The position numbers were made by a program, and so were the translations under genes. The notes beneath the pieces were generated by a model. It saw only the letters and a program-made list of their open reading frames with translations. It ran no database searches and was not told where the DNA came from. 64,000 bases of DNA from BACL27 sp947488385. GTDB lineage: Bacteria; Actinomycetota; Acidimicrobiia; Acidimicrobiales; Ilumatobacteraceae. Location of the stretch: NCBI GenBank assembly GCA_964203655.1, contig CAXNMJ010000003.1, positions 124,001 to 188,000 on the forward strand. The letters are read 5' to 3'. Positions 9,168 to 18,339 of the stretch are shown here, piece after piece (the stretch's first letter is position 1; every line of letters starts with the position of its first letter).

Positions 9168-10082
9168 ATGGATGAGCGCGGACTTCTTCGAGAGATTGAA
9201 CCGGTTGCGGGTGAACTTTTAAATCGACATCTCGGTGTGGCTAAAGAGTGGTTTCCGCATGAGATGGTTCCGTACAGTCGCGGAAAAGATTTTGAACCGG
9301 GCAAGCCATGGTCAGAGAACGACTCAGACTTTGGTGTTGGCAACGATGTGATGTCTGATGCGGTGCGCGGTTCGTTATTCGTAAATTTGTTGACTGAAGA
9401 TAATTTGCCTTATTACTTTCGCGACATCGATCAATTGTTCGGCAACGATGGCGCCTATGGCGAGTGGGGTCGCAATTGGACTGCCGAAGAGGGTCGACAT
9501 TCGATTGTCATTCGCGACTATTTGACGGTGACTCGCGCGATTGATCCTGTTGATCTTGAACGGGCGCGAATGCAGCAAGTTCGTGGTGGTCAGGTGCCTG
9601 CACCGCTCGATCTCTATGAGGCGCTGGCATATTTGAGTATGCAAGAGCTTGCAACGCGAATTGCTCACCGCAACACAGGCAAATTGATGACTGACAAAGT
9701 TGGCGAAGCGATTATGTCGCGTGTTGGTAACGACGAGAATCTGCACTATTTGTTTTATCGAGATTTGGCGACTGCGGCGATTGAAGTTGATCCATCAAAT
9801 ATGGTGATCGGTATCGAGCGTGCAGTTCGAACGTTTGCAATGCCAGGCACTGGCATCCCTGACTTTGAGCGACTGTCGCGAGAAATAGCCCGACTCGGGG
9901 TTTATGATTTGTTAATTCACCACGACCAAATTTTGGTGCCCGTAGTTTTGCGCCACTGGAAGCTTGCCGACTTGACCGGCCTGACTGCCGAAGCCGAGCG
10001 GGCTCGCGAGGCGCTTCTTAAGCGCATTGAGCGAATCGGCAAGGTTGGGGCCAAATTGGCCGCCGACCGAGTCAGCGCCTAG
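9168..10082 (+). CDS. Acyl-ACP desaturase, DesA/stearoyl-ACP desaturase family
   Basis: This 304-residue protein belongs to the soluble ferritin-like di-iron acyl-ACP desaturases. These insert a double bond into ACP- (or CoA-) bound fatty acids using O2 and reduced ferredoxin. The two iron-ligand motifs are EEGRH (near 104-108, followed by SIVIRDYL) and DENLHYLFYRD (near 188-198). The spacing and the text around them resemble mycobacterial DesA1/DesA2. It starts 10 bases after rmlD on the same strand and may share its transcript, linking envelope lipid and rhamnose synthesis (inference). No transmembrane segment is seen, as expected. Confidence 0.88.
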   Translation: MDERGLLREIEPVAGELLNRHLGVAKEWFPHEMVPYSRGKDFEPGKPWSENDSDFGVGNDVMSDAVRGSLFVNLLTEDNLPYYFRDIDQLFGNDGAYGEWGRNWTAEEGRHSIVIRDYLTVTRAIDPVDLERARMQQVRGGQVPAPLDLYEALAYLSMQELATRIAHRNTGKLMTDKVGEAIMSRVGNDENLHYLFYRDLATAAIEVDPSNMVIGIERAVRTFAMPGTGIPDFERLSREIARLGVYDLLIHHDQILVPVVLRHWKLADLTGLTAEAERAREALLKRIERIGKVGAKLAADRVSA

Positions 10083-10159
10083 ATCAGTTTTTGGGCTTTT
10101 AGAGCCAATAAAACGGGCTTTTAGTGAGTTTGTGAAAAAACCGCAGACCATTCATTATT

Positions 10160-10189
10160 TGGACATAGGTGTGCCGTTTGCCATATGAT
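10160..10189 (+). promoter_or_regulatory. Sigma-70-type promoter for the ABC importer operon
   Basis: TGGACA (10160-10165) and TATGAT (10184-10189) are separated by 18 bases and each matches the housekeeping consensus at 5 of 6 positions. Transcription would start near 10196, leaving a 5' leader of about 70 bases before the ATG at 10268. Pattern match only. Confidence 0.5.
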
Positions 10190-10267
10190 TGAGGTCGCGA
10201 CTTGGTGGGGTCGCAATTTGATTTGCAATTTCACCAGTCACAATTATTCAAAACACAAGGGGAACCA

Positions 10268-11885
10268 ATGACAACAATTGAGCAAACAACAAATGAAGTC
10301 TCGACAACAGGTTTGTCGCGTCGTCATTTCATTCAGGCAGCAGCAGCAACCGGAGTAGCAATTCCGTTTGCTCAAATGCTCGGCGGATCATCTGTCGGTG
10401 CAGCAGGAAAAGTATTCAGGTACGCAGCTCAGGCTCAAGAAGGCCCAGCAGCACCTTGGATGTCAAAAGGTGGATCACTCGGAATTCTCAATGCCGTTGG
10501 TTCTTGGCTTTGTGATGTTGCGCCATCAGGCGAGCTCAAGCCAAGCGTGGCTACGAACTGGAAGGGTTCAAATGCCGGTCAAACTTGGACATTCACAATT
10601 CGCACTGACGTAAAGTTCCATGATGGTTCAGCATTGACTGCAGATGATGTTGTTTACACAATCAAGTCTCACCTTGACCCAGTAAACAAGTCGCAATCAG
10701 CTGCTCGTCTTGCTGACGTCGCTGACTGTGTCAAAGTGAACGCCACAACAGTTCGTTTCGACCTGAAGAAGGCAAATGCGAACTTCCCGTTTGCAGTTTC
10801 AAGTTCAAACTACGGTTTGCTCATGTTGAAGAATGGTGCAAAGGGTGACGAGTCGTGGGTTAATACAATGAACGGCACCGGCAAGTGGATCATGGTTTCG
10901 CACAAGGTCAACGAAAAGACCGTGTTCAAGAAGAACCCGAACTACTTTGACAAGGCTCAAATGCCGTCGTTCGAGACGATGGAGCAGATCCAATACGTGT
11001 CACAGAGTGCCGCAATTCCAGCGTTGAAGACCGGCAAGCTTGACTCGATTCACTTGCTTTACGGCAACGAGGCAGACACATTGCCAAAGGCAAAGTTCTA
11101 CAAGACTTTGGTTCCAACATGTGGTGGTTTACACATGCACATGCGCGCCGACATCGGTCAATTGACTGACAAGCGTGTTCGTGAAGCAATTGCCTTGACA
11201 CTTGATCGAGCCGCCTACATCAAGGGTGTTCTTGGTGGCTATGCATTGATTGCCAATGACTCAGTAATGGACTCGTTCCCAACTGCTGACAAGTCGGTGC
11301 CACAACGCAAGAAAGATATCGCTCGCGCGAAAGCACTGCTTAAAGAAGCAGGTGTGCCGAACGGTTTCAAAGTAACTCTTCAGAGCTGGAAGCGTGACGA
11401 CATCGACAAGTTCACACAATTTGTCAAGTCATCGTGCAAAGAAATCGGCATCGACGTAACTGTTGATCTTGACGGTTCAGACGGTGGTGGCGCGAGATGG
11501 TACGCCTACTCGGTCTACCCATCAGTCAAGGGTTCAAAAGTCAAGAACAAGGGCGAGTGGCTTGCAAGCGAATTCGGTATCGCCGAATGGGCTGGCCGAC
11601 CAACACCTGACGAGTATCTCACTCGCGAGTGGAAGTCGACCGGAGACTGGAACCCGCACTACCTTGATGCGCCAGAACTTGATGCCGCAATCGACCATGT
11701 GGACATCTGCGCTTACAACAGCCAAGAAAAAGGCTGCAAGCTCGGCAATTCAAAAGGCAGCACTCAAATACACACCGATCATCGTTGTTTACAACGAAAC
11801 TCGCGTGTCTGTAACTTCAAACAAAGTTAAGGGTGTTGAGTTCAACCAGCAAGGTGCGAACTGGACCTCAGGAGCGAACGCTTAA
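10268..11885 (+). CDS. ABC transporter substrate-binding protein, family 5, Tat-exported, with a frameshift near 11699
   Basis: This is an extracellular solute-binding protein of the peptide/nickel (SBP_bac_5) family that feeds the permeases downstream. The ATG at 10268 has AAGGGGAACCA upstream; an earlier in-frame start at 10202 would lengthen the leader and is rejected. A twin-arginine signal (SRRHFI at 17-22, then a hydrophobic Ala-rich stretch) indicates Tat export. The body shows family segments such as WTFTIRTDVKFHDGSALTA. Around 11699 the reading frame breaks. The first frame ends in unrelated residues at 11830, while the +1-shifted frame continues WTSALTTAKKKA to YTPIIVVYNETRVSV and a stop at 11885. 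Removing one base gives a normal 538-residue protein. The cause may be a real mutation or an assembly indel. Confidence 0.8.
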
Positions 11886-11917
11886 TAGCGATTCAAAATC
11901 CAATTAGTAATTAGAAA

Positions 11918-11953
11918 AGAGACCGGCCTAGAAAACTAGGTCGGTCTCTTTTT
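11918..11953 (+). terminator. Rho-independent terminator between binding-protein and permease genes
   Basis: A 14-bp stem, AGAGACCGGCCTAG (11918-11931) with CTAGGTCGGTCTCT (11936-11949), has one G-T pair and an AAAA loop and is followed by a T-run. It lies 33 bases after the end of the binding-protein frame and 55 bases before the first permease. It should attenuate transcription so that the binding protein is made in excess over the membrane parts, a common arrangement in ABC importer operons. Confidence 0.88.
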
Positions 11954-12008
11954 ATTTGTCCTGCAAGTCAAGAGGTGTTGTTCTGTCGTTGCTAAACTTA
12001 AAATTTCT

Positions 12009-12965
12009 ATGCTGAGATTCATCGTCAAGCGAGTTGGGCTGTCGCTTTTGACTCTTGTCATCGTCTCGGTAATCATTTTTTTGATGACATCTATTTTGCC
12101 TGGCGATATCGCCAAGCAAACTCTTGGCAGAGACGCAACTGTTGAAGCATTCGAAATTTGGAACAAAGAAAAAGGCTTTGACAAGCCACTGGTTGTGCAA
12201 TACGGCCGATGGATGGGCGGGGTACTGACTGGCGACTTAGGCACTTCGTTGCAGTATGAACAACCCGTTGGCGAAATTTTGGGGCCCGCCGCCGGGAAGT
12301 CTGCGCAGTTGGCGATTGTCGCATTGATTTTGATTGCACCTATAAGCATTTTGGGTGGCATTGCTGCGGCGATGAACAGAGGTAAGAAAGTTGACAGAGT
12401 ATTGACAGTTGGCGGGCTCTCGGCTGCGGTGATTCCTGAGTTCGTTTGGGCGGTTGTGCTGATTCTTGTGTTTGGGGTAGCGATTCGTGCGTTTCCAGTT
12501 TCTGCATTTCCGGATGAAGAAAACCCAAATTTTATTAGCAGTATTTATCATCTGATACTTCCGTCTATCGCGCTTCTTTTTGTGTTGTTTGGCTATATCT
12601 CGCGAATCACTCGAGCAGGTGTAATTGAAGCCCTTGATTCTGACTACATGCGCACAGCAGTGCTAAAGGGTCTCTCACGAAAAACAGCTGTGTTTCGCCA
12701 CGTGTTGCGTAATGCGTTGTTACCAACGATCGCAGTTATTGCAACTCAAGTTCCGTATCTTGCTGGTGGGCTCATCGCAATCGAGAGAGTTTTTAATTAT
12801 CCAGGTTTTGGCAACATTTTGCTTGACGCTGTTATCGCTCGAGACTTTCCACTGCTTCAGAGCGCAGTGTTTTTAACCGGTGTCGTGATTATTGTGTTCC
12901 AGTTGTTTGCCGATATTTTGTTTGCAGTTCTAAACCCACGCATTAGACAAAGGGTGACAGAATGA
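12009..12965 (+). CDS. ABC transporter permease, DppB/OppB type
   Basis: The 318-residue membrane protein opens with the classic MLRFIVKRVGLSLLTLVIVSVIIF helix of DppB-like permeases, written here in full only up to its conserved MLRFIVKRVGLSLL start. The LPGD motif follows the first helix (about residues 34-37) and about six hydrophobic segments are visible. The EAA loop that contacts the ATPase lies near YMRTAVLKGLSRKTAVFRHV (about 215-235). It forms the importer channel with the next gene. The stop overlaps the next start as ATGA. Substrate class (peptides, opines, nickel or glycosides) cannot be read from the permease. Confidence 0.9.
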   Translation: MLRFIVKRVGLSLLTLVIVSVIIFLMTSILPGDIAKQTLGRDATVEAFEIWNKEKGFDKPLVVQYGRWMGGVLTGDLGTSLQYEQPVGEILGPAAGKSAQLAIVALILIAPISILGGIAAAMNRGKKVDRVLTVGGLSAAVIPEFVWAVVLILVFGVAIRAFPVSAFPDEENPNFISSIYHLILPSIALLFVLFGYISRITRAGVIEALDSDYMRTAVLKGLSRKTAVFRHVLRNALLPTIAVIATQVPYLAGGLIAIERVFNYPGFGNILLDAVIARDFPLLQSAVFLTGVVIIVFQLFADILFAVLNPRIRQRVTE

Positions 12966-13825
12966 CCGACGAGACAGCAAAACAAGCGAAACAGACCGAG
13001 CTCAGTGAGCGCCTCGCTGTTCTCAAAAAGAATAAAGCGTTCATTGTTGGGGCATCAATCTTGGCGTTTTGGATACTTAGTGCGGTCTTTGGCAAATTAA
13101 TTGCAAGATACGACCAAGACTTTATGGACTATGAGTCGATCAACTCTGCGCCTTCTTTGAAGTATTGGTTTGGCACTGACAGCAACGGTCGCGACGTATT
13201 TTCAAGAGTCATAGTTGGCTCGAGGGTGATCATCGTCATTTCGTTTCTGGCTACATTGCTCGGTGCATTTCTTGGCGCATCCCTTGGTTTGACTGCCGGC
13301 TATCTCAAAGGAAAATTTGACATGGTCTTGATGCGCATACTTGAAGCGATCTCGGCAATCCCAGTAATCATCATCGCTTTGCTGGCCGTGGCTGCGATTG
13401 GTCGTTCGTCTTCTATCATCACGATTTTGATTATCGGCTTCATCTTTACGCCAAACGTGGCAAGAACTGTTCGTGCGGCAGTGCTGGGCGAGTCTGAGCT
13501 CGAATATGTAGCCGCGGCGAAATTGCGCACCGAAAAAACTGGCCATATTTTGTTTAGAGAAGTATTGCCAAACGTATTGCCAACTCTGATTGTTGAGTTC
13601 ACGGTTCGTTTGGGTTATGCAATTTTCGCAGTCGCTACGCTCTCATTTTTGGGCGCGGGCCTTGAAGCTGGCTCGCCAGACTGGGGCACGCAGGTTGCTG
13701 ATACTTGGTCGCTGATTTTTACCAATGTGTGGTGGCCGACTTTGTTTCCGTCGTTGGCGATTGCGTCAGTTGCGGTAAGCATCAATTTGATCTCAGATGC
13801 GCTGCTTGAGGTGTTTGAATTATGA
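12962..13825 (+). CDS. ABC transporter permease, DppC/OppC type
   Basis: At 287 residues with about six membrane helices, this is the DppC-like partner. It has an N-terminal cytosolic tail, then a first helix near residue 30. The family motif FGTDSNGRDVFSRVIVGSR lies near 69-87. The EAA-type loop AAKLRTEKTGHILFREVLPN lies near 179-198. It overlaps the preceding permease (ATGA) and the following ATPase (ATGA), so translation of the three genes is probably coupled. Confidence 0.9.
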   Translation: MTDETAKQAKQTELSERLAVLKKNKAFIVGASILAFWILSAVFGKLIARYDQDFMDYESINSAPSLKYWFGTDSNGRDVFSRVIVGSRVIIVISFLATLLGAFLGASLGLTAGYLKGKFDMVLMRILEAISAIPVIIIALLAVAAIGRSSSIITILIIGFIFTPNVARTVRAAVLGESELEYVAAAKLRTEKTGHILFREVLPNVLPTLIVEFTVRLGYAIFAVATLSFLGAGLEAGSPDWGTQVADTWSLIFTNVWWPTLFPSLAIASVAVSINLISDALLEVFEL

Positions 13826-15855
13826 GCACTTTGAATACGCCAACACTTGAACTCCGCAATCTCGAAGTTTCGTACACCGTTCGTGGCATTGATCGCCAAG
13901 TGTTACGTGACGTTTCGTTTTCAATCGCACCGGGTGAGGCTTACGGGCTTGTAGGTGAATCGGGTTGCGGCAAGTCAACTGCAGCCTTTGCTGCGATGCG
14001 ATATTTGCCCCGTAACGGCAAAATTACGGCTGGCTCTATTTTGTTCGAGGGTAAGAACATCGTTGATATTGGTGAAGGCGATGTCGCCAAACTGCGTCGC
14101 TCGGCAATCTCAATGGTTTATCAAAATCCGGCCACGGCGCTTAACCCAACTATCAGAATCGGCAAGCAAATCGCCGAGGTGTTTGAACTGAATGGAGCGT
14201 CAAAGACCGACGCGTTAGAGATGGCACAGGCTGCGCTGACAAAGGTTCAGATTTCAGACCCATCACAAGTTATGCGACGATACGCACATCAATTGTCGGG
14301 TGGTATGGCGCAACGAGTTGTTATTGCGATGGCGCTGGCATCGAACCCAAGATTGTTGGTGATGGATGAACCAACGACTGGTCTTGATGCCACAGTTGAA
14401 GCTGAGGTTTTAGACCTGGTGCGTGAGTTGCGTCGTGATACTGGAACTGCGGTTTTGTTTATCAGCCACAACTTGGGCGTGATTCGCAATATGTGTGATC
14501 GCGTTGGTGTTCTTTATGCTGGTGCACTCGTCGAACAAGGCGCAACTGCAGATTTGTTTAACAATCCAAGTCATCCGTATACGGTTGGGTTGTTGCGTTG
14601 CATTCCGCGCGGTGGTTTGCACAAGAGCGTTGATCGCCTAGACACGATTCCTGGTACGCCACCTGCACTTGGCACTCACTTTGACGGTTGCGTTTTTGCT
14701 GACCGTTGCGCATTGGTTGAAGACAAGTGTCGCTCTACGCAACCCCAAATGGTAAACATCTCGGGTTCACACATTGCGAGATGCTTCCACAGTGACAAGG
14801 CCAGTGGTTTACCGCGCTCGGTCGAGCAGATTGAGATAAAGGCAACATCCACGTCGCGCACGGCCAATGTCGGTGACGGCCTGCTGAACGTCAGCCACTT
14901 GTCAAAAGTGTTTACGCAGGACGGCCAGCACATTCGAGTAATCAACGACGTCTCGCTGACTCTGGGTGTCGGTGAAACTCTCGGGCTGGTAGGCGAGTCG
15001 GGCTCAGGAAAGACGACGATTGCCAAACTTGTTTTGGGTTTGGTCGCACCCGAAGAAGGCGGTGTGGTCACTCTTGACGGCAAGGGCTTGGCAAGAACTT
15101 TGAATCGCCGTGACGTGCAAGATGTTGGCGCAATGCAGATTGTGTTTCAGAACCCAGACCAGGCATTGAACCGTCGTCACAGTGTGACGCGAATTGTAAG
15201 TCGAGCAGTTGAGCGCCTGCGTGGGTTTAGCGTGCGCACGTCAATTGACCGAGCACACGAACTGCTGTTGGGCATGCGTGTTGAGGCAAGTTTGCATGGT
15301 GCGCGACCAGTGCAACTTTCAGGCGGTCTCAAACAGCGTGTGGCGATTGCTCGCGCGTTTGCCGGCGCCCCACAGATTGTTCTTTGCGATGAACCAACGT
15401 CGGCACTTGACGTTTCGGTGCAAGCAGCAATTTTGAATTTGTTGGTCGACCTTCAAAAGCAAGATAAAACAAGTTTTATTTTTATCTCTCACGACCTTGG
15501 TGTGGTTCGATATATTTCAGATCGCATTGCCGTGCTTTATCTAGGTCGCGTGGTTGAATTTGGTACATCGCAGCGTGTGTTCGGTGGACCATTTCATCCA
15601 TATACCGAAGCGCTCTTGTCATCAGTACCCAATATCGACGGCACGACACGCAAGCGCATTCCGTTGACTGGTGTTGTGCCAAGTCCTTCGAATCCACCGA
15701 GTGGCTGTGTGCTCAATCCACGTTGCCCGCGTAAAGTTGGCTCGGGTTACGAGAGTCTGTGCGAGTCTGAAGAACCAAACCTCAACGAAGTTGAGCCCGG
15801 ACACTTCATGCGTTGCCACATACCAATGGCAAAACTTAAGCAACTACAGAGTTAG
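13822..15855 (+). CDS. ABC transporter dual ATP-binding protein (DppD-DppF fusion)
   Basis: This 677-residue protein holds two complete ABC ATPase domains. The first has Walker A GESGCGKST (44-52), signature LSGGMAQRV near 156 and Walker B LLVMDEPTTGLD near 176. The second has GESGSGKTT near 391, LSGGLKQRV near 497 and IVLCDEPTSALD near 518. Each is followed by the oligopeptide-transporter C-terminal extension with a Cys cluster (CVFADRCALVEDKC; CVLNPRCPRK). It energises the importer formed by the two permeases. Fused DppDF ATPases are common in actinobacteria and proteobacteria. Last gene of the importer operon. Confidence 0.92.
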   Translation: MSTLNTPTLELRNLEVSYTVRGIDRQVLRDVSFSIAPGEAYGLVGESGCGKSTAAFAAMRYLPRNGKITAGSILFEGKNIVDIGEGDVAKLRRSAISMVYQNPATALNPTIRIGKQIAEVFELNGASKTDALEMAQAALTKVQISDPSQVMRRYAHQLSGGMAQRVVIAMALASNPRLLVMDEPTTGLDATVEAEVLDLVRELRRDTGTAVLFISHNLGVIRNMCDRVGVLYAGALVEQGATADLFNNPSHPYTVGLLRCIPRGGLHKSVDRLDTIPGTPPALGTHFDGCVFADRCALVEDKCRSTQPQMVNISGSHIARCFHSDKASGLPRSVEQIEIKATSTSRTANVGDGLLNVSHLSKVFTQDGQHIRVINDVSLTLGVGETLGLVGESGSGKTTIAKLVLGLVAPEEGGVVTLDGKGLARTLNRRDVQDVGAMQIVFQNPDQALNRRHSVTRIVSRAVERLRGFSVRTSIDRAHELLLGMRVEASLHGARPVQLSGGLKQRVAIARAFAGAPQIVLCDEPTSALDVSVQAAILNLLVDLQKQDKTSFIFISHDLGVVRYISDRIAVLYLGRVVEFGTSQRVFGGPFHPYTEALLSSVPNIDGTTRKRIPLTGVVPSPSNPPSGCVLNPRCPRKVGSGYESLCESEEPNLNEVEPGHFMRCHIPMAKLKQLQS

Positions 15856-15868
15856 TTTTAACTAATAG

Positions 15869-18310
15869 TTAGGCACGCATGCGCGACCCAGATGGGTCAA
15901 GCACTGGTTCAAGTTGCAAAGTTGCCGGGCGCATGTTGCCGATGATCTCAATTTCGAAACCAGTCGTTTTGTCGTTGGCTAGTTCAGCCGGGATGTAACC
16001 CATCGCAAGCGACACACCCGAGTAGTGGGCGTAGCCACCGCTGGTGATCCAACCGACTACTTCGCCGTTATGGAATACGGGTTCGTCACCAATTACGTCG
16101 GCGGGTCGATCTTTGTCGACATCAACTTTGAACATCACGAGTTTGCGTGCCGGACCTGTCTTCATTTCGGCTTCAACTGCAGCGCGACCAATAAAGTCGT
16201 GGTCGAACTTCATTGCTCGCTCCATGCCCGCTTCGAGAGGCGTATAGATAGGTCGATACTCTCTGAACCAAGTACCGAAGTTCTTTTCAAGACGCATTGT
16301 GATCAATGCTCTGAAACCAAATAGTCGCATGTCAAACTCTTTGCCTGCATCCCAAATGAGATCAAACAGGTAGCGCTGATATTCGGGGGCAATCCAGATT
16401 TCGTAGCCCAAGTCGCCCGTATAAGTCATGCGTGACAGCCACACTGGTGCGTTGCCGATGTTGACACGCCTAAAGCTCATAAACGGAAAGTCTTTTGTCG
16501 CCAGCGAAGTGCTCGTGAGTTTTTGCAATACATCACGTGAACGCGGACCAGCAACCGTCAGACCGACCATCGACAGAGCCAGAGTTTCAAAACGAATCTG
16601 CGAATTGGCAGGCATGTGAGCCAAGAACCAGCGTGGATGATGAATCTCAGCGGCTTGTGACCCGAACAAGAAGAACTCTTCGTCGCCGATGCGCGAAATT
16701 GAAAACTCGCCGACAATCTTGCCTTCTGGGTTGAGCATTGCGGTGAGAACTGTGCGACCAATTTTTGGCAGAGCATTGGTGAACAAGTTTTGCAACCATG
16801 CCGACGAGCCAGGTCCGCTGACTTTATATTTCGCAAAGTTCGAGGCTTCAGAAAAACCGACGCGTTCGCGAACAGCACGCGACTCTTCGCCGACGTTATT
16901 GAATGCGTTCGAGCGATAAAAAGTTACATCTTCGACTGGTTCTTTGCCCTTGTCTTGAAACCACAACGGATGTTCAAGACCAAAGCCAGCGCCCATCACG
17001 GCGTTATGGTCGAGCAATCGATCATAAATTGGCGTCGTATGCAGTGGTCGTGCTGCGGTGAGTTCTTCGTTAGGGAAGGTAATGCGAAAGCGACGTGAAT
17101 AGTTTTCGCGCACTTTTGCATTGGTGAATTCGAGCGTTGCATAATCGCCGTAACGAGCGACGTCCATTCCCCAAATGTCAGCGCCAGGATCGCCGTGAAC
17201 CATCCAGTTGGCAAGCGATAATCCCACGCCACCACCTTGCGACAGGCCCGCCATAACAGCACAGGCTGACCACATGCCTGGCATGCCTTTGATTGGGCCA
17301 ACCAATGGGTTGCCGTCAGGCGAGAACGTGAACGGACCGTTGACGAACTTTTTGATGCCTGCTCGTCCCACGGCAGGGAAGTGAGCAAAGCCGCGTTCGA
17401 GTTCTGGAGCGATGCGCTCGAGATCGTGTGGCAACAACTGGAACACGAAATCCCACGGGGTTTCTTTTGGCGACCATGGACGATTGTTCTGCTCGTATGT
17501 GCCGAGCAGAATGCTCTGGCCCTCTTGTCGGGCGTAAATTTCGCCGGCGAAGTCGATCATGTGTGGCAACTCTTTGCCGTTGACGCGGTTGAACTCGATG
17601 ACTTCTTCCATTGGTTCGGTCATCAAGTAGTGATGCTCCATTGCCAAAACAGGAAGTTCGATTCCGCACATGCGACCAACTTCTCGGGCCCACAGACCAC
17701 CAGCGTTGACGACATGCTCGGCGTGAATCGTGTGATCTTTGTCGGTGATTACATCCCATGTGCCGTCTGGGCGGTGGTTGAGAGCAGTGACCCAAGTATT
17801 TGTATAAACCTCGGCGCCACGATTTTTTGCACAAATCGCGTATGCGTGTGTAACACCATAAGGATCGACGCTGCCTTCGTCTTCGTCGTAAAGCGCACCG
17901 ACGAAATATTTTTCTTCAAGCAATGGATTTAAGACTTTGGCTTCTTTGACAGAAATGATTTCCATCTTCATTCCCAAATAGCGACCACGAGCGTGGGCCA
18001 TCTTTAGCCAGTCGAGACGCTCTGGAGTATCGGCCAACTGGATGCCACCAGGCAAGTGGATGCCGCAGTTCTGGCCAGATTCTTTTTCAATCTCTTTGTA
18101 AAGATTCACCGTGTATTGCTGCAATCGAGCCACGTTCGGGTCACCGTTAAGGGTGTGCATGCCACCAGCGGCGTGCCAAGTTGAACCAGCAGTCAACTCT
18201 TTGCGCTCAACAAGCACGACATCTGTCCAGCCGGCTTTCGTGAGGTGATAGAGCACCGAAGCGCCAACTACGCCACCGCCAATAACTACAACTCTTGCTG
18301 ATGATTTCAC
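15869..18310 (-). CDS. FAD-dependent oxidoreductase/GcvT fusion (dimethylglycine dehydrogenase-like)
   Basis: The 813-residue protein begins at a GTG with the Rossmann motif GGGVVG (11-16) and AGSTWHAAGG, whose H46 is the probable covalent FAD site. The DAO domain runs to about 370, a linker domain to about 425, and the GcvT domains to the C-terminus (PVLDPSGSRMRA). It is expected to oxidise an N-methylated amine such as dimethylglycine, giving methylene-THF and reduced ETF. It lies 29 bases downstream of an MttB-family methyltransferase and behind etfB-etfA on the same strand. Methyl transfer, demethylation and the electron acceptor are thus encoded together. Confidence 0.87.
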   Translation of the reverse strand: MKSSARVVVIGGGVVGASVLYHLTKAGWTDVVLVERKELTAGSTWHAAGGMHTLNGDPNVARLQQYTVNLYKEIEKESGQNCGIHLPGGIQLADTPERLDWLKMAHARGRYLGMKMEIISVKEAKVLNPLLEEKYFVGALYDEDEGSVDPYGVTHAYAICAKNRGAEVYTNTWVTALNHRPDGTWDVITDKDHTIHAEHVVNAGGLWAREVGRMCGIELPVLAMEHHYLMTEPMEEVIEFNRVNGKELPHMIDFAGEIYARQEGQSILLGTYEQNNRPWSPKETPWDFVFQLLPHDLERIAPELERGFAHFPAVGRAGIKKFVNGPFTFSPDGNPLVGPIKGMPGMWSACAVMAGLSQGGGVGLSLANWMVHGDPGADIWGMDVARYGDYATLEFTNAKVRENYSRRFRITFPNEELTAARPLHTTPIYDRLLDHNAVMGAGFGLEHPLWFQDKGKEPVEDVTFYRSNAFNNVGEESRAVRERVGFSEASNFAKYKVSGPGSSAWLQNLFTNALPKIGRTVLTAMLNPEGKIVGEFSISRIGDEEFFLFGSQAAEIHHPRWFLAHMPANSQIRFETLALSMVGLTVAGPRSRDVLQKLTSTSLATKDFPFMSFRRVNIGNAPVWLSRMTYTGDLGYEIWIAPEYQRYLFDLIWDAGKEFDMRLFGFRALITMRLEKNFGTWFREYRPIYTPLEAGMERAMKFDHDFIGRAAVEAEMKTGPARKLVMFKVDVDKDRPADVIGDEPVFHNGEVVGWITSGGYAHYSGVSLAMGYIPAELANDKTTGFEIEIIGNMRPATLQLEPVLDPSGSRMRA

Positions 18311-18339
18311 TCGAATTACCTTTCGTTGATCTTTGCTTA

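Noticed and set aside
15852..15865. TTAGTT-TT-AACTAA as a bidirectional terminator between convergent genes
   Set aside because: It is entirely A/T-rich apart from two G/C pairs, has a 2-base centre and overlaps a stop codon; too weak to call.
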